Of a stretch of 48,394 bases of DNA, positions 1-7,704 are shown piece by piece. Origin of the DNA: Bryobacterales bacterium (GTDB lineage: Bacteria > Acidobacteriota > Terriglobia > Bryobacterales > Bryobacteraceae); contig PLFE01000093.1 in assembly GCA_003136675.1 (NCBI GenBank), positions 2,556-50,949 on the forward strand. Direction: 5' to 3'. The position numbers were made by a program, and so were the translations under genes. Under the pieces are notes generated by a model. It ran no database searches, had not been told where the DNA came from, and saw only the letters and a program-made list of their open reading frames with translations. Within the stretch, counting starts at the first letter, position 1. Each line of letters begins with the position of its first letter.

Positions 1-136
1 AAGGCGATTGAGAGGCATCTCCTCTCCGGCGACATCTCGGCTTCAAGTTCTCGAAAATTGCGGCGTGGCATCAGATTTAGACCCTCCATCGCTTTATATG
101 GCATGGTCCCCAAAAATCGTGTAATTTCCACGCATA

Positions 137-3079
137 TCATTCCACGGCGATCGTTACCGTATTAGACACCGCGTCACCGATTGATACGGAAACCGGAACG
201 GCGGTGCCCGCCGCCACACCAGCCGGTATCTGTACGTTGATCTGGTTGAGACCGACCGTGCCGGGCGTGAGTCCCGAGAACTGAACAAAGGCGTTGACAC
301 CGCCGATGCTCACGGTGGGCGTGGTTTCGGTGACCGAGAGCGGGTCGGCTGGCGCGGGCAGTCCTATTCCAGGATTATTGCTGGTTTCGCCCAGGCCCGT
401 GCAATAGATCTGGATGTAGTCGCCGGCCATGGCGGGATGCGTGGCATCGACGAGCTGATTGCTCAGATTCAGGATTGAGCCCTGACCGGTGCCCTGTCCG
501 TTGGTTGTGAAGATGCCGGGCGCGAACTCCGCGACACTGATGGCGACGGCGCCGGAGGCACCGTACCCGGTGACGACAGTGGCCGTGTACGAAGGGAAAT
601 TCACGAGATTCAGCGGCAGCTGCACGTTGATTTGATTCGGACCTGCGTAGAAAAGTGCGCCAAAAAGCGAATTGAACTGTATCGAGACGCCCTGCAGGCT
701 GGATGGAATCGGGAGCGCCGCGCCCTGAGCGGGCTGATCGACTGGAAAGGAGCCGAATACCGCGGCGATGCTGCCAGGCGCAACGGTGGGCGAAAAGCTG
801 GCGGCATTGACGACCCCTCCGGTGGAGATGGCCACGGGGAGTCCGTTCTGCGCGACAACGACAGGTTGGCCGGCTATGAGAATGGTTGCGCTGCGTGCCG
901 CGCCGGCATTTGACGCGACGGTGAGCAATGCACCGGATGGTGAGGTGCTCCCGGTGATCCACGACGGCAGGTTGCCGACCACCCAATTGCAACCCGAAGC
1001 GGCCAGTACGGGGATGCTCACCGTGCCTCCGGACGTAGGTGCGGTGGTCGAGGGTTGCTGGACGGAATAGCTGCAACTGGGGCCGGAAGGAATCAGTTCG
1101 TCGATTTGGTTGTCCTGGAAGCTGACGATATATACGTTGCCGGAAGGGTCAAGAGTCAATGCATAGGGATTCATCGGGGCGATGGCGCCTCCCGCGATGG
1201 TCGTGATAATCCCGCCGGAGATTTTGCGTACGAAACCATTGGAGTCGCCGACGTAAAGGTTCCCGGAGCCGTCGATGGCAAGGCCCTCGGGAAAAGAAAT
1301 TCCGGCATCGACTGCAGGTCCGCCATCGCCGGAATACGAATAGGATCCATCGCCGGCGACGGTTGTGATCACGCCGTTCGCGATGGCGCGTACACGATTA
1401 TTCTGCGAGTCGGTGAAGTAGATGGTCCCGTGAGAGTCGATGGCGAGTTGGTTGGGGTATTGGAGCTGCGCCTCGGTCGCGAGACCTCCGTCGCCGGACC
1501 AGCCCCCCAAAGGTAGCGTCCCATTGTCGATAGAAACCGCTGCCCTTACTCCCGCCACCGTGGTGAGAACGCCGTTCGAGAGTTTCCAAATGAGGTTGTC
1601 CTCGGTATCGGCGATGTACATGTTACCGGCCGTATCGACGGCGATGCCGGTCTGGAAATAACCAATCTGTTGCGAGCCGGGAACCGTGGTAACGGCGCCC
1701 TGCGAAATCTCGTAGATTTCGCCGCCTTCCATCACATAGAGGTTTCCAGCGGCGTCGAACGTAATCGATTCGACACCACAGACGAATGGAGAAGCGAGGG
1801 ATACGGGGGGGAAATACTGGCACGCGCCATTCCCCGCAAACGTGGAAATGGCGCCCCCGGCGACGCGGAAAATGCGGTCATAGTAAGAAGCAGCAAGGTA
1901 AATATTTCCGGATGCATCGACGGCAATTGCACTGGGCGACGGCAGCCGCGCGCTGGTGGCGGTTGCTCCATCCTGAGTCCAGACGCCGCCGTTTCCAGCG
2001 ACGGTATTGATTGCGCCTGAGGACACCTCGCGGAGACGACCGGGAGAATCGAAAATATAGAGGTTCCCGGCGGGATCGACTGCAAGGTTGACCGGGTTCA
2101 GACCCGCGTCTATCGCTGGGCCTCCATCTCCGCCAGAGGTGAACAGCTCGGCCTTCCCGGCCACGGTCTGAATGACCCCGCCCGAAATTTCGCGAACCGT
2201 CGAGCCGTCGCACACAAACAGGTCTCCATGTGAATCGATGGTGAGCGCGCCGGGAACGAAGAACAGCGCGCTCGCGACGGGCCCTCCATCACCGTTGCCC
2301 ACACCGTTGGGTTGACCCTGCGTGCCTCCCGCGTAGGTCGTGATGATGCCGCCCGATACCTCGCGAATGCGGAAGCTATCGGTGAGGAAGAGGTTACCCG
2401 AACTGTCGACCGCCAGTCCCCTCCCAAAACCGAACAACTCCGCTGCGGTGGCGGGTCCTCCGTCGCCCGCGCTCCCTTCGATACCGTTACCGGCGACGGT
2501 GGTGATGATGCCGGCCGAAATCTTTCTAATCCGAGGATGATTTACCTCTACAGAGGCAGCGGCGGGCGTGGTAAAGGTGTCGGTGAAATAGATATTTCCC
2601 GAAGAGTCCGAGGCAATCGCCTCCACGGAACCGATTTCGGCCTGAACAGCCGGTCCCCCGTCACCGCTGTAGCCGTATTCGTTCGTTCCCGCGATCGTAG
2701 TGATGGTTCCGTTCGAGATCTCGCGGATTGTCGAATCGTTCACCAGGTAGAGGTTTTCGGAATTATCCACCGTGATTGGCCCGGCGCTGATCTGTGCGCT
2801 GGTAGCGGGACCCCCGTCCCCCGAATAGCCCCACGAGCCGTTTCCGGCGACAAGGTCCAGGTTCCCGGTCGCCGATAGTTTCACGACGATGTTGTATTGA
2901 GTTAAAGATATGAAAACGTCGCCGGAAGGGCCGGTAGCCACGTAGCCGCTTCCGATGTCTACGGATGGCGCGGGCAGATTCACCGGCAGGGCGCCGCCGG
3001 CAATCACTTTAAATGTGTAGGTTTGCGCCGCGAGAGTCAGCGGGAGCAGGAGGGCGAGGAGATGCGGTCGAAACTGCAT
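137..3079 (-). CDS. Secreted NHL-repeat beta-propeller protein with Solibacter-type C-terminal domain
   Basis: The 980-residue product starts with a Sec-type signal peptide (MQFRPHLLALLLPLTLAAQ). About ten NHL-like units follow over residues 25-650, each with a 'DSSGNLY' strand and a loop of the type GYSGDGGPA, so one or two beta-propellers are likely. Residues of about 655-740 resemble a BACON-like beta-sandwich (GCNWVVGNLPSWITG). The last 235 residues begin with GGVVNAASF and match the TIGR03437-type domain expanded in Solibacter. The role is probably extracellular or cell-surface binding; no catalytic residue is recognised. It is a single-gene unit read leftward. The propeller and C-terminal calls are secure; the substrate is unknown. 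Confidence 0.9.
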   Translation of the reverse strand: MQFRPHLLALLLPLTLAAQTYTFKVIAGGALPVNLPAPSVDIGSGYVATGPSGDVFISLTQYNIVVKLSATGNLDLVAGNGSWGYSGDGGPATSAQISAGPITVDNSENLYLVNDSTIREISNGTITTIAGTNEYGYSGDGGPAVQAEIGSVEAIASDSSGNIYFTDTFTTPAAASVEVNHPRIRKISAGIITTVAGNGIEGSAGDGGPATAAELFGFGRGLAVDSSGNLFLTDSFRIREVSGGIITTYAGGTQGQPNGVGNGDGGPVASALFFVPGALTIDSHGDLFVCDGSTVREISGGVIQTVAGKAELFTSGGDGGPAIDAGLNPVNLAVDPAGNLYIFDSPGRLREVSSGAINTVAGNGGVWTQDGATATSARLPSPSAIAVDASGNIYLAASYYDRIFRVAGGAISTFAGNGACQYFPPVSLASPFVCGVESITFDAAGNLYVMEGGEIYEISQGAVTTVPGSQQIGYFQTGIAVDTAGNMYIADTEDNLIWKLSNGVLTTVAGVRAAVSIDNGTLPLGGWSGDGGLATEAQLQYPNQLAIDSHGTIYFTDSQNNRVRAIANGVITTVAGDGSYSYSGDGGPAVDAGISFPEGLAIDGSGNLYVGDSNGFVRKISGGIITTIAGGAIAPMNPYALTLDPSGNVYIVSFQDNQIDELIPSGPSCSYSVQQPSTTAPTSGGTVSIPVLAASGCNWVVGNLPSWITGSTSPSGALLTVASNAGAARSATILIAGQPVVVAQNGLPVAISTGGVVNAASFSPTVAPGSIAAVFGSFPVDQPAQGAALPIPSSLQGVSIQFNSLFGALFYAGPNQINVQLPLNLVNFPSYTATVVTGYGASGAVAISVAEFAPGIFTTNGQGTGQGSILNLSNQLVDATHPAMAGDYIQIYCTGLGETSNNPGIGLPAPADPLSVTETTPTVSIGGVNAFVQFSGLTPGTVGLNQINVQIPAGVAAGTAVPVSVSIGDAVSNTVTIAVE

Positions 3080-3091
3080 CAGGGGATGTTA

Positions 3092-3457
3092 TCACCTTTG
3101 AACGCAATAAGTCTTACAAGGTGGTTTTTGTGGCTGGCCGTCTTCCGCGGATTCGCAAGCAGTTTCGGCGATTCCCGAGATCCGGACAGTTCCGTCGGGG
3201 AAGTTGGCTCGGATTTCGAGTTGCCCTCCCACGGCCTTGATGAAATCATTCAGGGTGCTGACATACGTGACTGTCCGGCGCTCCATCTGAGAGATGGCAG
3301 ACTGATCCCGGTTGGGGAGTCTCGCAAGGTGTTCCCGGCGACATTCCTGTACGGGATCCTCATATTCCTCATTGAGGCATTGCGGTGCTGACTGAGGCGT
3401 CCTGACGAGCCGGGAAGTGCCACGCGCACTATGCCTTGTCTTGACGATGTCTGGCAA
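3092..3457 (-). CDS. Shortened XRE-type HTH regulator (antitoxin-like), possibly decayed
   Basis: The central part reads REHLARLPNRDQSAISQMER and then a segment of the type VSTLNDFIKAVGGQLEI...FPDGTVRI. This is the second half of the XRE helix-turn-helix and the C-terminal strand typical of small HigA-like antitoxins. The expected first helices (usually '...RxxxxLTQE') are poorly preserved, and the 45 residues before them look unlike the family. The true start is therefore unclear, and the gene may be 5'-truncated or frameshifted. A 23-residue cysteine-containing tail follows the domain. No toxin gene lies next to it in the same orientation; the TacAT-like pair diverges from it. It may be a remnant of a toxin-antitoxin locus. 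Confidence 0.5.
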   Translation of the reverse strand: MPDIVKTRHSARGTSRLVRTPQSAPQCLNEEYEDPVQECRREHLARLPNRDQSAISQMERRTVTYVSTLNDFIKAVGGQLEIRANFPDGTVRISGIAETACESAEDGQPQKPPCKTYCVQR

Positions 3458-3489
3458 GGATACTAGCCTTAGAACAAGGAGGAAGAAGC
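3434..3489 (+). promoter_or_regulatory. Candidate tacAT promoter and operator
   Basis: A -35-like TTGACG (3441-3446) is followed after 17 bp by TAGCCT (3464-3469). Half-sites alternate in orientation: CCTTG at 3434, CAAGG at 3455, CCTTA at 3467 and CAAGG at 3475. They form two nested inverted repeats, the second running into the Shine-Dalgarno sequence AAGGAGGA just before the ATG at 3490. Antitoxins of this family usually repress their own operon, so these half-sites could be the operator. The promoter is weak on paper and the assignment is inferred. Confidence 0.35.
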
Positions 3490-3783
3490 ATGCCCGCGAA
3501 GACTACGCGTACCGAAAAACTCGATCCGCGGCTGACTCGCAGTGCCAAACGCGCATTGCAGGCTGCGGCGGCGGTGGCGCATCGTTCGGTGAGCGAGTTC
3601 GTCGTGGAGAGCGCATTGTCGCGCGCCGACGAGGCGCTGGCGGATCGGCGGACCTTCGGTCTGAACGCGATGCAATGGAAAGCTTTCCGAGCCGCCCTTG
3701 ATGCGCCTCCGCGCCCGCTGCCAAACCTGGAGCGACTCCTGAAGGAACCAGGATTCTTCGATGCCGGCCGAATCGGTGACTGA
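3490..3783 (+). CDS. DUF1778 (TacA-type) antitoxin
   Basis: This 97-residue protein has the ribbon-helix-helix N-terminus of DUF1778 antitoxins: TEKLDPRLTRSAKRALQAAA, then VAHRSVSEFVVESAL. A C-terminal tail with FGLNAMQWKAFRAALDAPPRP fits the segment that wraps the toxin and blocks its acetyl-CoA site in TacA proteins. A strong ribosome-binding site (AAGGAGGA) sits 5-6 nt before the ATG. Its 3' end overlaps the toxin gene by 23 bp, the usual arrangement that couples antitoxin and toxin synthesis. Expected role: neutralise the GNAT toxin and, with it, repress the operon. Confidence 0.9.
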   Translation: MPAKTTRTEKLDPRLTRSAKRALQAAAAVAHRSVSEFVVESALSRADEALADRRTFGLNAMQWKAFRAALDAPPRPLPNLERLLKEPGFFDAGRIGD

Positions 3784-4279
3784 TTCCCGCCGCGTGGAGA
3801 AGCTTCGCCCTGACCACATGATTGAGGGATTCGACTGCGGCCGGGAGGGGCTCAATCGGTATCTGTTGAGACACGCATGGGCTAACCAACAGGCGGGGGC
3901 GGCTCAGACTTACGTGGGGTTGGTGGGGGATTCGGTCGCCGGCTATCACACTCTAGCGGTTGGAGAAGTCGCGCGCGAGGAAGCGCCGGAGCGCCTCACC
4001 AAAGGACTGGCGCGTCATCCGGTGCCCGTCATGCTACTTGCTCGTCTGGCTGTGGATCTCCAGCCGCAGGGCCTGGGGATTGGAAAGTCGCTGTTGCGCG
4101 ACGCGATGCAGCGCACTGTGCAAGCTGCCGAGATTGCGGGCATTCGCGCATTCGCGGTGCATGCGAAAGACGAGGAGGCCCGGCGCTTTTACGAGAAATT
4201 TGATTTCATTCCTTCTCCTACCGATCCGATGCATCTGTTCGTCCTGCTCAAGGACGTGAGGCGAATCATCTCGCGGTAG
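3761..4279 (+). CDS. GNAT-family toxin (TacT-type acetyltransferase)
   Basis: The 172-residue product has the features of TacT-like toxins. An N-terminal 'FDCG...LNRYL' stretch lies near residues 24-35. The acetyl-CoA-binding segment LLARLAVDLQPQGLGIGKSL is near 88-107, and ARRFYEKFDF near 146-155 carries the tyrosine expected to act as general acid. Known family members acetylate the amino group of charged tRNAs and halt translation. The start lies inside the DUF1778 antitoxin gene. The 3' flank contains a GC-rich GCCGG/CCGGC inverted repeat without a clear T run. The function rests on family resemblance; the tRNA target is not known. Confidence 0.88.
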   Translation: MPAESVTDSRRVEKLRPDHMIEGFDCGREGLNRYLLRHAWANQQAGAAQTYVGLVGDSVAGYHTLAVGEVAREEAPERLTKGLARHPVPVMLLARLAVDLQPQGLGIGKSLLRDAMQRTVQAAEIAGIRAFAVHAKDEEARRFYEKFDFIPSPTDPMHLFVLLKDVRRIISR

Positions 4280-4497
4280 GACCGCCGGCCCCGGCAAGCT
4301 GGTGCTGAATGGACGCGAACCACTCACGCAAAAGCCGCTGGTGGGCAAGTGTCTCCAGCCCATGACACGAGTGCCTTTGGGCCTGACGCACCTCGGGCCG
4401 ATCAGGTCGGGGGAACCCATTGGGCTTACACCTGCTGTGATATTGAGTCGAAGCCCTCCGGCTTCCACGTTTCCGGCAAATTGGGGGAAATACAGAA
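4280..4497. other. Intergenic region with a stem-loop upstream of the paired-domain operon
   Basis: No gene is supported in these 218 bases. GAAGCC (4450-4455), loop CTCC and GGCTTC (4460-4465) form a perfect 6-bp stem, but no T run follows, so it is not a standard terminator. A GC-rich Shine-Dalgarno-like GGGGGAA lies 8 nt before the ATG at 4498. The stem-loop could sit in the leader of that operon. Confidence 0.35.
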
Positions 4498-5070
4498 ATG
4501 AATCAAACCGCGCTCAGTCCGGCCATCGTGATCCTTATCGTGGCTCTCGTGGTGGCGATCGGAATTGCTATCTGGATGTACATTCAGAAACGGAAGACTC
4601 AAAGGCTCCGCTCCAAATTCGGCCCAGAATACGATAGGGCTGTCGCGGGCAATCGGGATCGGGGGCACGCGGAATCGGAACTCCAGAAACGAGCGGCACG
4701 CGTCGCCAAGTTTCATATTCAACCTCTTACCGCCGAAGACCGCTCGCGGTATACGGAAGACTGGCGCCGTGAGCAGTCCCGATTTGTGGACGATCCCAAG
4801 GGTGCCGTGAATCATGCCGATACGCTGGTCCAGGATGTCATGCATCACCGCGGCTATCCGGTGGGTGACTTCGATCAGAATGCCACCGATCTTTCGGTCG
4901 ATCATCCTCTTGTCGTGGAAAACTACCGCTTTGCTCACGAGATCGCGCTTCGAGAGGGTAAAGGTTTGAGTAACACGGAGGATCTCCGCAAAGCCATGGT
5001 GAGTTACCGCGCGTTGTTTGAAGACCTGCTGATGGAAGCCGCGGGCAAACCCGAAGAGGTTCGAAAATGA
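4498..5070 (+). CDS. Single-pass membrane protein with FVDDP domain, function unknown
   Basis: The 190-residue product has one N-terminal membrane span (residues 8-27, AIVILIVALVVAIGIAIWMY) and a positively charged stop-transfer stretch (QKRKTQRLRSK). Most of the protein is therefore likely cytoplasmic, anchored by its N-terminus. The soluble part contains a helical domain (about residues 85-180) with WRREQSRFVDDPKGAV, a long linker and then STEDLR-like and YRALFEDLL elements. The same domain recurs in the next gene, which overlaps the stop codon by 4 bp (ATGA). I recognise no enzymatic motif. Similar small anchored proteins are common hypotheticals in acidobacteria, but no role is established to my knowledge. 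Confidence 0.8.
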   Translation: MNQTALSPAIVILIVALVVAIGIAIWMYIQKRKTQRLRSKFGPEYDRAVAGNRDRGHAESELQKRAARVAKFHIQPLTAEDRSRYTEDWRREQSRFVDDPKGAVNHADTLVQDVMHHRGYPVGDFDQNATDLSVDHPLVVENYRFAHEIALREGKGLSNTEDLRKAMVSYRALFEDLLMEAAGKPEEVRK

Positions 5071-5363
5071 CGCCGCAAGCGATACAGGAAACGGACTTAC
5101 CGTTGTTTGCGCAGAACGACACGCTGGCCTTCCGCTCCCGTTGGGAGAAGATCCAAATCGGGTTCGTGGACGAGCCCCGAAAAGCGGTCGTGGAGGCCGA
5201 CGAACTGGTGGCCAATGCGATCAAACGGCTCGCGGAAGTTTTTGCCGGCGAACGTCAAAAGCTGGAGGTAGAATGGGACAAGTCCGATAAGGTTTCGACG
5301 GAAGACCTCCGTCTCGCCCTCCACCGGTATCGGTCGTTCTTTAACCGGCTGCTGTCCGTATAG
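5067..5363 (+). CDS. Soluble FVDEP-domain partner of the preceding membrane protein, function unknown
   Basis: This 98-residue protein lacks a signal or membrane span. It aligns by eye over its whole length with the C-terminal half of the upstream protein: SRWEKIQIGFVDEPRKAV against DWRREQSRFVDDPKGAV, and STEDLRLALHRYRSFFNRLL against NTEDLRKAMVSYRALFEDLL. It therefore looks like a stand-alone copy of the same helical domain. Its ATG overlaps the upstream stop (ATGA), implying translational coupling and perhaps a fixed ratio of the two proteins. A hetero-complex of the anchored and free copies is a reasonable inference. There is no recognisable catalytic signature. Confidence 0.78.
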   Translation: MTPQAIQETDLPLFAQNDTLAFRSRWEKIQIGFVDEPRKAVVEADELVANAIKRLAEVFAGERQKLEVEWDKSDKVSTEDLRLALHRYRSFFNRLLSV

Positions 5364-5366
5364 TGA

Positions 5367-5999
5367 CTATTCCGCTTCCCACTGCTCTTCAAGGATCTGC
5401 GAGTACTCCGCACTGGCATAAATCTCGACCGAGAAATTCTCGGCCTCCAGTTCCGTGAACGGGTCCAGATTCTGGTAGCAAACGTAGAGATAATCCAGGA
5501 AGCGGTGATAGTGCTCCAGGCAAAGCGGCGTTAACGTCTCCGCGGTTGGCGGACTGTTCAATGTGCAGGTGACGCCAATCGCCCGCGAAAACACGGCGCG
5601 CTGATCGGACACGCCCCACACCTGCAGCTTCTGGGCAATCGATGCCGGTGTTTTCTCGATCAGATAGCCCGCGAAGCTCTGCGCCCGGATGCCTTTCTTG
5701 CACAATTCCGGCGTGCGCTCGGCGAAATCCACGCACTGCTCCACCCAACGGAGAATATCTTTTCCCAGGAAGTAGAGCATGCGGACTTCCTGCACGCGCG
5801 CGCGCAGCAGGGTGGCATTCAGCCACTCGTGATCCTTCCCGCCGCTCGGGATGAGACCGTTCAGCATGAGCTGGGCTTTGGAACCTTCCAGGAGTTTCTC
5901 GGCGGTGTCTTCGCCCGAGAAGGGGTGCAGGATCAGAGGAGGCAACGTCCACTTCCCGGCGATATTGGATACTGCTTTCCCGGCCGCCATGGAGAACAT
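5367..5999 (-). CDS. Hypothetical protein, 210 residues
   Basis: I do not recognise this protein. It has no signal peptide and looks like a soluble, mostly helical cytoplasmic protein. Notable segments are TLPPLILHPFSGEDTAEKLL near the N-terminus, a probable helical centre with EVRMLYFLGKDILRWVEQCV, and an acidic C-terminus (ELEAENFSVEIYASAEYSQI). It contains several cysteines without a metal-site spacing. Its stop is 3 bp from that of the rightward upstream gene pair. Upstream of its start lie three tandem copies of an AACCCGTCGTTGTT-like repeat and a perfect inverted repeat, which suggests specific regulation. No function is proposed. Confidence 0.7.
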   Translation of the reverse strand: MFSMAAGKAVSNIAGKWTLPPLILHPFSGEDTAEKLLEGSKAQLMLNGLIPSGGKDHEWLNATLLRARVQEVRMLYFLGKDILRWVEQCVDFAERTPELCKKGIRAQSFAGYLIEKTPASIAQKLQVWGVSDQRAVFSRAIGVTCTLNSPPTAETLTPLCLEHYHRFLDYLYVCYQNLDPFTELEAENFSVEIYASAEYSQILEEQWEAE

Positions 6000-6006
6000 C
6001 TGGTAA

Positions 6007-6053
6007 AACCCGTCTTTCTTACTAACCCGTCGTTGTTTTAACCCGTCGTTGTT
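6007..6053. repeat. Tandem direct repeats upstream of the 210-aa gene
   Basis: TAACCCGTCGTTGTT occurs perfectly at 6023-6037 and 6039-6053. A diverged copy, AACCCGTCTTTCTT, lies at 6007-6020, giving spacings of 16-17 bp. The array starts 8 bp upstream of the start codon at 5999 on the minus strand. The spacing is longer than one helical turn but regular, so an operator for a repressor or activator is possible. Confidence 0.6.
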
Positions 6054-6077
6054 CTAAACCGACTATCGGCGGGAAGT

Positions 6078-6100
6078 TAGAAAGACTTCAACGCTTTCTA
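6078..6100. repeat. Perfect 7-bp inverted repeat
   Basis: TAGAAAG (6078-6084) and CTTTCTA (6094-6100) are perfect complements around a 9-base centre. The element lies between the end of uxaA (6161) and the start of the 210-aa gene. No T run follows on either strand, so a protein-binding site is more likely than an intrinsic terminator. Confidence 0.4.
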
Positions 6101-6160
6101 TTCTAGCGCCTTTTCGGACTGCTCGTGGTACCGTTCACGCGACAAAGTTACATAACAGGG

Positions 6161-7699
6161 CTACATCACAGGACCGATGCGCCAAGGCACAAACTCCTGA
6201 TGGCCCAGAACTTCGCTCCGCGTTCGCTCCCCGGAAGCGACGCGCATCATCAGATCGAAAATGTCGCGCCCTACTTCCCCTACCGTCCTCGCGCCGTCCG
6301 CAATCGAACCGGCATTCACGTCCATGTTGTCGCGCATCCGGTTGTAGGTTGCCGAATTGCTGGCAATTTTGATCACCGGGATGGACGGAAACCCGATCGC
6401 GCTGCCGCGGCCCGTCGTGAACGCGATCAGGTTGCACCCCCCTGCCGCGAGGCCCGTCAGCGACACCGGATCGTAACCCGGCGTGTTCATAAAAACGAAC
6501 CCGGGCGTTCGCACCCGCTCCGCATAAGCCACCGCGTCCGTCAAAGTCGAAATCCCGGCTTTGGCCACTGCCCCAAGCGACTTTTCCAGGATATTCGTCA
6601 ACCCACCCTCTTTATTTCCGGGCGAGGGATTGTCGTTGAAACTTCCCCCAAACTGCCTAAGATACTTCTTATAACCCTCGACGAACGCCAGTAGTTTCTC
6701 CGCCACAGCCCGATTTCGCGCTCGCCGCACTAATAAATGCTCCGCTCCGAAGATTTCGGTGGTTTCCGCCAGCACGGTGGTACCGCCAAGCTCCGCCAGC
6801 ATGTCCGAACACACGCCCAGCGCGGGATTTGCCGTAATACCGGAGAACGAATCCGACCCGCCGCAGTTCAGCCCCAGCATGATTTTCGACGCGGGCGCCT
6901 CCGTGCGCTTCTCTTCGGCGGCCCTTTCGATCTGCTTGCGGATCTGCTGCCGCGCGGCCTCAACGGTTGCGCGTGTTCCACCGCTGCCTTGCACCGTCAT
7001 GCCGACCAGCCGGTGCGATTTCGGAGCGTGCGGACCCAGATAGTGGTCGATCTGGTTCACCTCGCAGCCCAGCCCCAGAATAATGGCCGCCGAAACATTC
7101 GGATGGTCCAGAACTCCCGAAAGGGTGCGCTGCAACTGTTCCGAATCGGGACCGATCGACATGCCGCATCCTTCACCATGCGGAAACGGGACCACGCCAT
7201 CCACACCGGGCGGGAGAGTCTCTTGCGCAAAACTCTCCGCGATCAGCTCCGACGTGTGCGCGGCACAATTACTGGCGGCCACCACGGCGATATAGTTTCG
7301 CGTCCCCACGCGGCCGTCTTCGCGCCGGTATCCCAGAAACGCGGGGCCGGTGCGCGGCGCAGGCAATGGGATATCGCCGTCCGGAAACTCGTAAACCAAT
7401 TCGAGCTCCTCGTAGGCCAGGTTGTGCGTGTGAATATGCGCGCCCGCGCGGATGGGCCGGCTGGCGCGTCCAATCACCTGGCCGTAACGCCGCACCACCG
7501 CTCCGGCGTCGATGGGCTTCAGGGCAATCTTATGCCCGGCCGGAATGGCTTCAACCGCCGTTACAGAGATTCCCTCCACGCGAAGCGGCGTTCCGGCCGC
7601 GATGGGAACGCGGGCCACGGCGACATTATCGGTCGCGTGTAAATGAATGGCCGAGTTCTCCGCCGTCGGCAGCGCCTGTATTTCCAGCAAATTCGTCAT
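6161..7699 (-). CDS. uxaA: Altronate dehydratase (UxaA family)
   Basis: Altronate dehydratase converts D-altronate to 2-keto-3-deoxy-D-gluconate in galacturonate breakdown. The 512-residue product has the two-part UxaA architecture. A small N-terminal SAF-like domain ([26 protein letters not shown]) is followed by the large catalytic part, with [50 protein letters not shown] and [21 protein letters not shown] use the ATG at 7699: the open frame continues 64 codons upstream, but that extension is arginine-rich, not conserved in type, and lies inside the preceding gene. The gene begins 5 bp after a secreted HIT-like gene. A related hydrolyase acting on another sugar acid is possible. Confidence 0.9.
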   Translation of the reverse strand: MTNLLEIQALPTAENSAIHLHATDNVAVARVPIAAGTPLRVEGISVTAVEAIPAGHKIALKPIDAGAVVRRYGQVIGRASRPIRAGAHIHTHNLAYEELELVYEFPDGDIPLPAPRTGPAFLGYRREDGRVGTRNYIAVVAASNCAAHTSELIAESFAQETLPPGVDGVVPFPHGEGCGMSIGPDSEQLQRTLSGVLDHPNVSAAIILGLGCEVNQIDHYLGPHAPKSHRLVGMTVQGSGGTRATVEAARQQIRKQIERAAEEKRTEAPASKIMLGLNCGGSDSFSGITANPALGVCSDMLAELGGTTVLAETTEIFGAEHLLVRRARNRAVAEKLLAFVEGYKKYLRQFGGSFNDNPSPGNKEGGLTNILEKSLGAVAKAGISTLTDAVAYAERVRTPGFVFMNTPGYDPVSLTGLAAGGCNLIAFTTGRGSAIGFPSIPVIKIASNSATYNRMRDNMDVNAGSIADGARTVGEVGRDIFDLMMRVASGERTRSEVLGHQEFVPWRIGPVM

Positions 7700-7704
7700 T
7701 GTTC

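Noticed and set aside
1-136. Possible coding remnants before the NHL gene (frames ending with GFKFSKIAAWHQI or MAWSPKIV)
   Set aside because: Short, in different frames with early stops, and not recognisable. They may be the tail of a broken upstream gene, but the evidence is too thin to call.
1100-2850. Many similar short DNA repeats such as those coding for SGDGGPA
   Set aside because: They follow from the repeated NHL loops of the encoded propeller and are not independent DNA repeats or a CRISPR array.
4284-4295. GC-rich inverted repeat after the TacT-type gene as a terminator
   Set aside because: Very short stem with a 2-base loop and no following T run.
6737-7642. 301-codon plus-strand frame opposite uxaA
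   Set aside because: Antisense shadow with low-complexity Arg/His-rich translation; uxaA is unambiguous.
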